Origin: an uncultured Candidatus Woesearchaeota archaeon
Lineage (GTDB): Archaea; Nanobdellota; Nanobdellia; Woesearchaeales; 21-14-0-10-32-9
DNA: 27,874 bases
NCBI GenBank assembly: GCA_903891505.1
Contig: CAITEO010000083.1
Span: 1 to 27,874, forward strand
Direction of reading: 5' to 3'
Shown here: in pieces, positions 21,852 to 27,874 of the stretch
Numbering within the stretch: the first letter of the stretch is position 1
Layout of the letters: each line of letters starts with the position of its first letter
The notes under the pieces: generated by a model
The model's input: the letters and a program-made list of their open reading frames with translations, nothing else
What the model was told of the DNA's origin: nothing
Databases searched by the model: none
Program-made: the position numbers and the translations under genes

Positions 21852-22715
21852 ATGTTCATCCACAACATAAATCCAGTATTCTTCCACGTAGGACCCATCC
21901 AAGTTAGATACTATGGTCTTGTTTACTTTCTTGGATTCTTATTCATCTATTTTTTCTTCAGATACCTAATCAAGAAAGGCAAACTCAAAAGCCTAACTGA
22001 TGACACGCTTGATTTATTCATGATTTATCTAATGATAGGCGGCATCGTAGGAGGACGAGTGTTCGATTTTATCTTCTTTAACACGAGTATGATTTGGACA
22101 AATCCGCTTGAAATCCTAAAGATATGGCACGGAGGAATGTCAATTCATGGCGGTCTTATAGGCGCATTTATCGCAGTGTACATTTTCGCAAAGCGAAACA
22201 AAGCCAAGTTCTATGAACTAACTGATGCAACAGTCATTCCACTAATGTTTTTCCTAGGTGTTGGACGAATAGCGAACTTTCTCAACGGCGAACTATGGGG
22301 AACAGTATCAAATAATACTGCGCTATGCATCGATTATTCACATAGCCAATACATAGTAAACCCTCCAATGGGCTGCCGAGCACCATACCAATTCTACGAA
22401 TCAATAAAGAACTTCGCCGTTGCAGGAATACTTCTTGCAATGCATGCGAAAACAAAACTAAAAGAAGGATTGTTGTTCTGGTACGGAATGCTAATGTATA
22501 ATTTCTTTCGGTTCTTCATAGATTTCTACCGCGATGGCGGAGAGCCAAGACTTGCACTCGGACTTAGCATGACTCAATACTTGTGCATTGCTTTCACGAT
22601 TGTATCTGTTATCATGCTCTTTGTTATATACCACAAGAAAGAGAACAAGAAAGAATCTGAAAAAGAAAAGAAGAACGGAAAACAGAACGGCAAAATTGAC
22701 AAAAAAAAGCTCTGA
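21852..22715 (+). CDS. lgt: Prolipoprotein diacylglyceryl transferase-like protein
   Basis: A 287-residue polytopic membrane enzyme. In bacteria Lgt moves a diacylglyceryl group from phosphatidylglycerol to the lipobox Cys of lipoproteins. The family blocks are all present: VRYYGLVYFLGFL near the N-terminus, GGIVGGRVFDFIFF, HGGMSIHGGLIGAFIA (93-108, with the essential-type HGG) and the signature GRIANFLNGELWG (138-150, with the key Arg at 139). PYQFYESI, then FRFFIDFYRDG, lie in the second half. The last 30 residues are a Lys/Glu/Asn-rich cytoplasmic tail. Bacterial-type Lgt is rare in archaea, so transfer from bacteria is likely. No obvious lipobox substrate is seen in the window. Confidence 0.92.
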   Translation: MFIHNINPVFFHVGPIQVRYYGLVYFLGFLFIYFFFRYLIKKGKLKSLTDDTLDLFMIYLMIGGIVGGRVFDFIFFNTSMIWTNPLEILKIWHGGMSIHGGLIGAFIAVYIFAKRNKAKFYELTDATVIPLMFFLGVGRIANFLNGELWGTVSNNTALCIDYSHSQYIVNPPMGCRAPYQFYESIKNFAVAGILLAMHAKTKLKEGLLFWYGMLMYNFFRFFIDFYRDGGEPRLALGLSMTQYLCIAFTIVSVIMLFVIYHKKENKKESEKEKKNGKQNGKIDKKKL

Positions 22716-22764
22716 ACATCATAAGTAATAAAAAGAAAATAGGAATAAGATAACAATAAACAAA

Positions 22765-22897
22765 ACAAATTACCTCTGCTCCCCAAGAAAACGTTAACGT
22801 TTTCTTGGCCCGGAAAATCTTCGATTTTCTTGGGCACCCCGAGGGGGCAACCCCCGGAGCAACGCGTCAAAACTAATGACCGCGTACGGTAATTTGT
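22765..22897 (+). repeat. Dispersed stem-loop element, copy C (long form)
   Basis: The terminal arms ACAAATTACC (22765-22774) and GGTAATTTGT (22888-22897) are perfectly complementary. A nested pair GCTCC (22778-22782) / GGAGC (22856-22860) encloses three hairpins. The first is a perfect 26-bp palindrome at 22783-22808 (half-site CCAAGAAAACGTT). The second is AAAATC-TTC-GATTTT with flanking CCC/GGG. The third is a GGGGG-CAA-CCCCC hairpin. The conserved tail follows: AACGCGTC (22861-22868), 11 nt, CCGCGTAC (22880-22887). It lies between lgt and tpiA and ends about 43 nt before the tpiA ATG. Confidence 0.75.
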
Positions 22898-22940
22898 AAA
22901 CACTAACACTAACAAAAACAAAAGCGGAGATGAACTAAAT

Positions 22941-23624
22941 ATGGAAATAAAAACACCAGTGCTTGTAATCAACCTAAAGACGTACCAAGAAAGCCTTGGC
23001 AAGAACGCAATAACACTTGCAAAAGCAGCAGAGAGCGTCGCGCACCATAGTGCGACATCATCAAACGTTGTACTTGCAGCACAAGCAACAGACATCTACA
23101 TGCTCTCGCAGCATACAAAACTGCCAATCTTCGCGCAGCACATCGATGCAGTTGAAGAGGGAAATAGAACTGGCAGCATTACGCCGCAAGCAGCAAAAGA
23201 AGCGGGCGCAATCGGAACACTCATAAACCACTCCGAGAAACGAATACCTGAAGCGCAAATCGAGAAAACAGTTGAACTATGCAAGAAGCATGGACTTATG
23301 ACAATTATTTGCGCAGAAAGTCCTGAGGAAGCAAAGAAACTTGCAAAATTCAACCCTGACTTTATCGCGATTGAACCACCTGAACTAATCGGCGGCAAAG
23401 TATCTGTTAGCGATGCAAAGCCAGAAGTAATAACAGGAACCGTTGAACTAATTCCAAATCATAAAGTTCTATGCGGAGCAGGAGTTCAAAATAAACACGA
23501 TGCAGAAGTCGCAGCAAAGCTTGGATCAAAAGGATTACTTGTAGCGTCCGGTATCGTCAAAGCAAAAGATCCAGCTCACATCATAAAAGAAATGCTCGAT
23601 GGCTTAAAAGAAGGAAGCAAATAA
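22941..23624 (+). CDS. tpiA: Triosephosphate isomerase, archaeal type
   Basis: A 227-residue TIM barrel that interconverts dihydroxyacetone phosphate and glyceraldehyde 3-phosphate in glycolysis and gluconeogenesis. The catalytic residues are K13 (VINLKTYQES), H97 (TLINHSEKR) and E145 (FIAIEPPELIG). The phosphate-binding loops GKVSVS and CGAGVQNKHD, then LLVASGIVKAKDP, are in place. The length matches the short archaeal form (about 225) rather than the bacterial one (about 250). GGAGATGA lies about 9 nt before the ATG. Confidence 0.96.
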   Translation: MEIKTPVLVINLKTYQESLGKNAITLAKAAESVAHHSATSSNVVLAAQATDIYMLSQHTKLPIFAQHIDAVEEGNRTGSITPQAAKEAGAIGTLINHSEKRIPEAQIEKTVELCKKHGLMTIICAESPEEAKKLAKFNPDFIAIEPPELIGGKVSVSDAKPEVITGTVELIPNHKVLCGAGVQNKHDAEVAAKLGSKGLLVASGIVKAKDPAHIIKEMLDGLKEGSK

Positions 23625-23665
23625 CTTAAAAAAACATAAACTAGACTAACAACTCAAGTTTTTAT

Positions 23666-24184
23666 CTAATTATTAATCGTTACTATCTTAGGTTTTGTGT
23701 ATTGTAAGTAAGGCGCTCCAGCTTGCGTAGAATTCTTGGTTACATTAACAAGTAACTTTATCTCTTGAACAACTCCTTTTGTATTCACAACAACAGGCAC
23801 AAAAATATTGTCTTTTGAATTAATAGAATATTCTTTTGTAATATATGCTATTTTTGTTGAGTCAAAGTTAGCAGTAATTCCTATTTCCGTTACATTAATC
23901 TTGAATTTTTCCGTTCCTGATCCTATGTTTCTAACTCCTATCCAAAATTGAGCAGATCCCTTTTTAGAATCTATTATTGTTGCAGGAACATAAATTGGAT
24001 CTCCAGAATCAAGTGCCTTTTCTATATTCGCTTTAGTTTCCTCATCAATAATAATAGACATTTTATCAGATTTGCTCATTAAATTAAAGAAAATACCTAT
24101 TGCTGCAGCAAACATTATTATGCCAAGTATTATGCCAACAAGGACATTTACAGACATCTCCATTCCTTTTCGGGAAGACAACAT
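23666..24184 (-). CDS. Pilin/archaellin-like protein with class III signal peptide
   Basis: A 172-residue protein anchored at its N-terminus. The start MLSSRKG, followed by MEMSVNVLVGIILGIIMFAA, is a class III signal peptide: a short basic leader, a likely FlaK/PibD-type cleavage after Gly7, then a hydrophobic assembly helix. The rest is a beta-rich ectodomain (GSAQFWIGVRNIGSGTEKFK) like archaeal FlaF/FlaG or pilin folds. The ATG at 24184 is taken as the start; an AAAGGT lies about 15 nt upstream, so a TTG at 24190 is also possible. It follows two related membrane genes on the same strand. Structural pilin or minor subunit is undecided. Confidence 0.72.
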   Translation of the reverse strand: MLSSRKGMEMSVNVLVGIILGIIMFAAAIGIFFNLMSKSDKMSIIIDEETKANIEKALDSGDPIYVPATIIDSKKGSAQFWIGVRNIGSGTEKFKINVTEIGITANFDSTKIAYITKEYSINSKDNIFVPVVVNTKGVVQEIKLLVNVTKNSTQAGAPYLQYTKPKIVTINN

Positions 24185-24317
24185 TCTCAAATTAATCAAC
24201 CTTTATTTAATAATTGTATGTGAATCATAACAAAAATAAACTGTTAATAAAACATAACTAAAAAAAACATAACATAATATACCTAAATACAAAAAACAAA
24301 AAACTTCTAATTAAACT

Positions 24318-24572
24318 TCAAACATTTCGCTTGAAATCAAAGTGTCTTGACATTATCGCTGTAAACGCTAGCAATATCAAACCACCAATAAGCGTTATCA
24401 TAAGTCCAAACCATGGATTCATGTCTTTGTTGAACAATATGAATATTCCAACAACAAGACCTATTGTTCCAAGCCATAAATACTTGTCAATAATTATCTT
24501 AAATAACTGGAACTCTTCATCTGGAGTTAATCTTATCTTCTTTTCTGGTTTCTTAAATATCATTTTAATCAT
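24318..24572 (-). CDS. Small two-TM membrane protein
   Basis: An 84-residue protein with a basic cytoplasmic start (IFKKPEKKIRLTPDEEFQLF) and two hydrophobic helices at about 33-48 and 54-74, joined by FNKDMNPWFG. It ends in a basic RHFDFKRNV. It has no recognised family. Its start lies 5 nt beyond the stop of the upstream pilin-like gene, and the GAGGTGA ribosome-binding site overlaps that gene's end. The two are therefore tightly coupled. An ATG at 24563, nine nucleotides further in, is an alternative start with better spacing. Confidence 0.68.
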   Translation of the reverse strand: MIKMIFKKPEKKIRLTPDEEFQLFKIIIDKYLWLGTIGLVVGIFILFNKDMNPWFGLMITLIGGLILLAFTAIMSRHFDFKRNV

Positions 24573-24577
24573 TCACC

Positions 24578-25144
24578 TCATGGAGTTACTTCAAATATGA
24601 ATTGTTTTTCAGGGAGCACTTCTGTTGATGGCGCTCCATCAGCATTAACAATAACTGCCTGCAGATTACAAATGTAATTTCCTGCCGAGAGTTTAATCGG
24701 TGTTTTATGATCTGATGAACTCAAACAACTTGCTTTCACAAGAGTTACAAAACCAAACGCCGAGCCAGAGGGAATTCTTTTTGCTACTGACGTCATAATT
24801 GGAACTGCCCCCGAACCACAATCGTCAGGCATTGATGTACAACTACTAAACTGAATTTTAGTATTTACTTCTCCTGATTTAGCATTAAAGAATCCAACTT
24901 TAACTTCATTTTCACTGCCTGATTTCATTGAAAGTCCAGTTCCTTGAACAAACACTAAAGGTTCGATCGCAGTTGGCTGAGTTCCGAGTTCTGACAAATC
25001 AAAACCCTTTGTCAACTCAGCAGTTCCTTTGTTCAGAAATCCCCTGATGAATGCAACTCCACCTGCTATGAGAACCATAGCAATGACGAGCACAACAACA
25101 GTGCTAATACCTAATTCTATAGATGCTTTCTTATTAATGCGCAT
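24578..25144 (-). CDS. Type IV pilin-like protein with class III signal peptide
   Basis: A 188-residue secreted or surface protein. MRINKKA, followed by SIELGISTVVVLVIAMVLIA, is a class III signal: basic leader, probable cleavage after Ala7, Glu near the mature start, then a long hydrophobic helix. The ectodomain holds four cysteines (SSCTSM, DDCGSG, KASCLSS, YICNLQ), consistent with two disulfides, and ends in a beta-strand QFIFEVTP. The ATG at 25144 is preferred over 25159 because GGGTGAG lies about 5 nt before it. It heads an operon with the two-TM gene. The start is preceded by an AT-rich promoter candidate, ACTATTTAAAC (complement of about 25200-25212). Confidence 0.75.
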   Translation of the reverse strand: MRINKKASIELGISTVVVLVIAMVLIAGGVAFIRGFLNKGTAELTKGFDLSELGTQPTAIEPLVFVQGTGLSMKSGSENEVKVGFFNAKSGEVNTKIQFSSCTSMPDDCGSGAVPIMTSVAKRIPSGSAFGFVTLVKASCLSSSDHKTPIKLSAGNYICNLQAVIVNADGAPSTEVLPEKQFIFEVTP

Positions 25145-25327
25145 TATTCTCACCCTCATTAAAAACTATAAACGCTATGAGAAAGCCTTCTCTATTCTTG
25201 TTTAAATAGTTTTCTATAAACAAAGAAGTTTGTTTGACCCTTAAGCGATTTCGCTTCGCTCAATCCCTAAAATAACCTCACAAATACTAAAATGAATAAA
25301 ACGAATCACAAAAGATTTCAAAAGAAC

Positions 25328-26626
25328 TCACAATCCAGATCTCGATCGTACTCTATAATAATCCTCAATTACAACTTGATCCAAATTATCAAGACTTTTA
25401 ATCTCAAAGAGCGAACCATTGCTAATATTTACTATCTGCTTCGCGAGTTTCTCTCCTTCTTTGTTCAAGCTAATTCCAACAACTGTAATTGTTACACCCA
25501 TATTTGCAGCGAGCGATATACTCCTGAGAACTTCTTTTTCAGGGGCTTTGCCCATCGTCTGCATCGCATCAGTAATAAGCACTAAATGCTTTGTCTTGGA
25601 ATGACTACTAAATAACTTAGATGAAACATCGATGCAGTTTGCAATATCTGTTTCGCCGCTCGTCTTTACTCTAATTAATTCTTTTAAGAGCGATGCAAAG
25701 TCTTTTGTTGGAGGAACTGCCTTTTGTACTTTGGAACCAAAAATCACAAGTCCTGCAAGATCTCCATTCGAGATTGCTTTGTACATGAGCGCAACACCCG
25801 CTCTTTTTGCAACACCAATTTTTCCTCCTTTCATACTCCCTGAATTATCAAGCGCGTAAATTATCTCCATGCGCCCTTTACTTTCTCGATCAGCAGCAAC
25901 TAAATCATCACGCTCAAGTGTTGCGTGTCCTCGCCTCAAAGTTTTCTTGATAGTTTGCTTGAGCGCTATACTCTTGTATCTATCCCCTGATTTGAATTTC
26001 CTATAATCAATGATATCCCCAACAGCTGATTTTTGTTTGCTAACATTTTCCCCAAGAAATCCCTTCCCTTCCATGCGCGAAAGCTCGTCAGATAACATCG
26101 ATAACGCAGAAAAGTCATACGCCATATCTGTTATGAATCCATCTTTATCAAGAAGCCCTTCTTGTTTTAATTTCTCTATATTCTGCTTGACTCTCTCTTT
26201 TAGTTCTCGTTTGAATTCAGGAACATTCATACTCTTTTCAACAACACTTGCATCATACCCTGATAATTCTCGAACAAGTGTTTCACCAAACAATTTTTTC
26301 GCAGTACTATAATTATTGACAAATTGCTCGAACGTCAAATCAGGACTAAAACTGCTAACATTATTATTAATAGCATCAGTTAATACTCTTGCCTTGTCAA
26401 TCTTATCTTTATCCACTTCGACTTGAGTATGCAGAAGTTTATCCTCACGATTATCCTTTCGCATCTTACCTGAAAGCTCATCCGCTGCAGACTTCTCTGG
26501 AACAGACGGAATATCGCCGTATTCTTTTTCCTTATCTAGCACCTCAGTTTCTGAGAACTCCCTTCTGCTACCGAGAACCACTCGAGGTAAGATTATTTTG
26601 CTCACAAAAATCTGTGAATTGTTCAC
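25328..26626 (-). CDS. VWA-domain protein, partner of the MoxR ATPase
   Basis: A 432-residue cytoplasmic protein. The N-terminal half is charged and helical (FEQFVNNYSTAKKLFGETLV). The C-terminal 190 residues are a von Willebrand A domain with an intact metal site: DNSGSM (DxSxS), the Thr in KTSGETDIANC and the Asp in LVLITDAMQTMG. The start is uncertain. The frame opens with a GTG at 26626 that overlaps the moxR 3' end by 59 nt; GTGs at 26605, 26581 and 26542 are alternatives. Overlapping MoxR-VWA pairs act as chaperone-like modules that insert cofactors or remodel complexes. The target here is unknown. Confidence 0.85.
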   Translation of the reverse strand: MNNSQIFVSKIILPRVVLGSRREFSETEVLDKEKEYGDIPSVPEKSAADELSGKMRKDNREDKLLHTQVEVDKDKIDKARVLTDAINNNVSSFSPDLTFEQFVNNYSTAKKLFGETLVRELSGYDASVVEKSMNVPEFKRELKERVKQNIEKLKQEGLLDKDGFITDMAYDFSALSMLSDELSRMEGKGFLGENVSKQKSAVGDIIDYRKFKSGDRYKSIALKQTIKKTLRRGHATLERDDLVAADRESKGRMEIIYALDNSGSMKGGKIGVAKRAGVALMYKAISNGDLAGLVIFGSKVQKAVPPTKDFASLLKELIRVKTSGETDIANCIDVSSKLFSSHSKTKHLVLITDAMQTMGKAPEKEVLRSISLAANMGVTITVVGISLNKEGEKLAKQIVNISNGSLFEIKSLDNLDQVVIEDYYRVRSRSGL

Positions 26627-27659
26627 GCAAATAATCAGTGGTGCTCTTCAAGTACTTAAGAGATGGTTTCAATCGAACCCTGTGGCTTAAAACAGAAATT
26701 AGTGCATCTTGCACATCCTCCTGCATAACAACACTTCTTCCATCAAGATATGCGTTGCTTTGTGCTCTCTCATAAATACCGAGTGACGCCCTAACAGATG
26801 GCTTCTTTTCAAGATCTTGGCTCTCTCGCATCGACCTTATGAATGCTATCGATAATCCGAGCAAATCTCGTGGAAACTCAACAAGTTTCTTTCCTTTCAA
26901 AAGAACAATCTCCTCTTCTACCTTCTGCTTGTCTGGAGGCTCCATATATATTACATCAAACCTGTCGAGGAAAACATCACTTAAAGGTTCGGTGCTCACC
27001 TCTTCAGGATTCATCGTCCCAATAAAGATGAAATTTGCATCCATATCAACATCATAACTTCCAATCGTAACTTTTCTCTCTTCAAGTGCTTGGAGCAATG
27101 CGTTCTGTAATTTTTCAGAGCAACGATTTACTTCATCGAAGAAAAGAATTCCTCCGTCTGCTTTGAAAATCTTACCAGGAGTAAATGCTTCAATTGAAAG
27201 CGGTCCATACTTGATTGCTTTTATTGGATCTATATCTCCAATCAAATCTTCAGCAGTTAAATCTGGACTTCCTTGAACTCTAACGAAAACAGAATCAACT
27301 AATTCTTCCTTTCCTGTTTTCTCATTCATCTTTTTCCTCTTCGGAAGAATATGAGCAAGACTCTTGACAATTGTCGTTTTACCAATTCCTGGTTGACCAA
27401 CAATTAAGACGTGACGTCTCATAAGAATTGCAGATTTAAGTTGATGCTTTACATACTCTTGACCAAGCACATCTGGAAAATCCTGACGTACAATTTCTTT
27501 CTCATAAAAGAAATCAGATTCAGAATTCGATTCAGCGTGCATCTTAACGTGATTACTTTTTGCAGCATCATTTTTTGCAGCATCATTTTTGTTGTCAATC
27601 CCCTTATTTTTTATTTCATCATGATTTTTTGCCATATAAGCAACAGGAGAAGACGACAT
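26568..27659 (-). CDS. MoxR / Mg-chelatase-like AAA+ ATPase
   Basis: A 363-residue ATPase. After a low-complexity N-terminus with a repeated DAAK unit (residues 26-34), the AAA+ core begins at FPDVLGQEYVKHQLKSAIL. Walker A is GQPGIGKT (88-95) and Walker B is ILFFDE (171-176). Sensor 1 is in FIGTMNPEE, an arginine-finger-like R233 in FLDRFD and sensor 2 in PSVRASLGI. The helix-2 insert region is present (DLIGDIDPIKAIKYGPLSIE). The VWA partner overlaps the 3' end, so the two are co-translated. The ATG at 27659 has no clear ribosome-binding site. A TATA-like TTTTTATACT precedes it closely, so the ATG at 27635 could be the real, leaderless start. Confidence 0.9.
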   Translation of the reverse strand: MSSSPVAYMAKNHDEIKNKGIDNKNDAAKNDAAKSNHVKMHAESNSESDFFYEKEIVRQDFPDVLGQEYVKHQLKSAILMRRHVLIVGQPGIGKTTIVKSLAHILPKRKKMNEKTGKEELVDSVFVRVQGSPDLTAEDLIGDIDPIKAIKYGPLSIEAFTPGKIFKADGGILFFDEVNRCSEKLQNALLQALEERKVTIGSYDVDMDANFIFIGTMNPEEVSTEPLSDVFLDRFDVIYMEPPDKQKVEEEIVLLKGKKLVEFPRDLLGLSIAFIRSMRESQDLEKKPSVRASLGIYERAQSNAYLDGRSVVMQEDVQDALISVLSHRVRLKPSLKYLKSTTDYLREQFTDFCEQNNLTSSGSR

Positions 27660-27734
27660 AGTATAAAAAGGTTACCTAAAAAAAGAAAAAAACAATAGAA
27701 AAACAAAAACACATTCTCAGAATATCAACATACA

Positions 27735-27874
27735 TCAATATATTTTAGGCTGATATGCAATCCTTATTATTCTGATGAATGTTAGTATGACTTCATATCC
27801 TAATCTTATTAATCGGTCGATGTTGAATGCTATGACTCGAAAGAAAACTTCGAGTTTTTGGCGCTTTGCGCCAC
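27735..27874 (-). CDS. Probable transposase, C-terminal fragment
   Basis: On the minus strand a frame is open from the right edge to a TGA at 27735-27737, about 45 residues. It reads AKRQKLEVFFRVIAFNIDRL and ends AYQPKIY. The pattern R-x-K/Q-x-E-x-x-x-+-x-I-A-Y/F-N-I-x-R-L is the usual end of DDE transposases of several IS families. The fragment is short, so the family cannot be fixed. Two small hairpins (CTCGAA/TTCGAG at 27828-27846 and GGCGC/GCGCC near 27859-27871) lie inside it. The plus-strand reading from 27775 is taken as its shadow. Confidence 0.45.
   Translation of the reverse strand, partial: GAKRQKLEVFFRVIAFNIDRLIRLGYEVILTFIRIIRIAYQPKIY

Noticed and set aside
6636..22897. The three stem-loop elements as integron attC sites
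   Set aside because: They lack the GTTRRRY/RYYYAAC core sites, and the genes between them do not look like single-gene cassettes.
25240..25265. Small hairpin AGCGATTTCGCT as a terminator or repeat element
   Set aside because: The stem is only four base pairs with no following T run, and it does not match the A-C element family.
27541..27590. Tandem repeat of about 16 nt in the moxR 5' region as a CRISPR or minisatellite
   Set aside because: Only two copies exist and they encode a repeated DAAK unit in a low-complexity N-terminus.
27775..27874. Plus-strand ORF beginning at 27775 and running off the edge
   Set aside because: The minus-strand reading over the same bases resembles a transposase end; the plus-strand peptide is Ser/Asn/Met-rich without a recognisable family.

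Overview
The window is a gene-dense, AT-rich stretch of an archaeal chromosome. Archaeal identity rests on ABCE1, an adjacent fibrillarin and Nop5 pair, an archaeal-type triosephosphate isomerase, class III signal peptide pilin-like proteins, and TATA boxes about 25 nt upstream of several starts (leaderless-type promoters). Compact proteins, missing domains and one bacterial-type gene (lgt) suggest a DPANN lineage such as Woesearchaeota or Pacearchaeota. That placement is inference; no rRNA gene is present to settle it.

Layout. 1-2685: the 3' end of a tRNA m1A58 methyltransferase converges on a two-gene operon of ABCE1 and a DUF1461 membrane protein. 2846-4558: a 2-Cys peroxiredoxin, a small kinase-fold-like protein and an Lrp/AsnC regulator. 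4559-4922: a divergent promoter region full of TGAAACA half-sites. 4923-7610: a large winged-helix protein, a thymidylate-synthase-like protein without the catalytic Cys, and a small coiled-coil protein. 7621-10266 (minus strand): PyrE-PyrF fusion, a small apparently frameshifted gene, and a family 4 uracil-DNA glycosylase lacking most Fe-S ligands. 10446-15973: MscL, two tandem Lys-tailed membrane paralogues, a small helical protein, a GH15-like protein and valyl-tRNA synthetase. 16029-19842: DUF362 ferredoxin-like protein, E1-like adenylyltransferase, a small protein, fibrillarin and an N-terminally short Nop5. 19910-23624: site-2 protease, thioredoxin, Lgt and TpiA. 23666-27659 (minus strand): pilin-like and small membrane proteins downstream of a MoxR/VWA pair. 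The right edge holds a probable transposase C-terminus.

Three intergenic stem-loop elements (6636-6689, 18986-19066, 22765-22897) share one tail architecture but have different, still self-complementary terminal arms. This looks like an uncharacterised dispersed repeat or structured RNA family and is the most unusual non-coding signal here.

A recurring theme is loss of cofactor or catalytic residues: ABCE1 keeps exactly the four cysteines for one of its two clusters, the uracil-DNA glycosylase has lost three of four cluster ligands, the ThyA-like protein has Gly for the nucleophile, and Nop5 lacks its fibrillarin-binding N-terminal domain. No tRNA, rRNA or CRISPR array was found.
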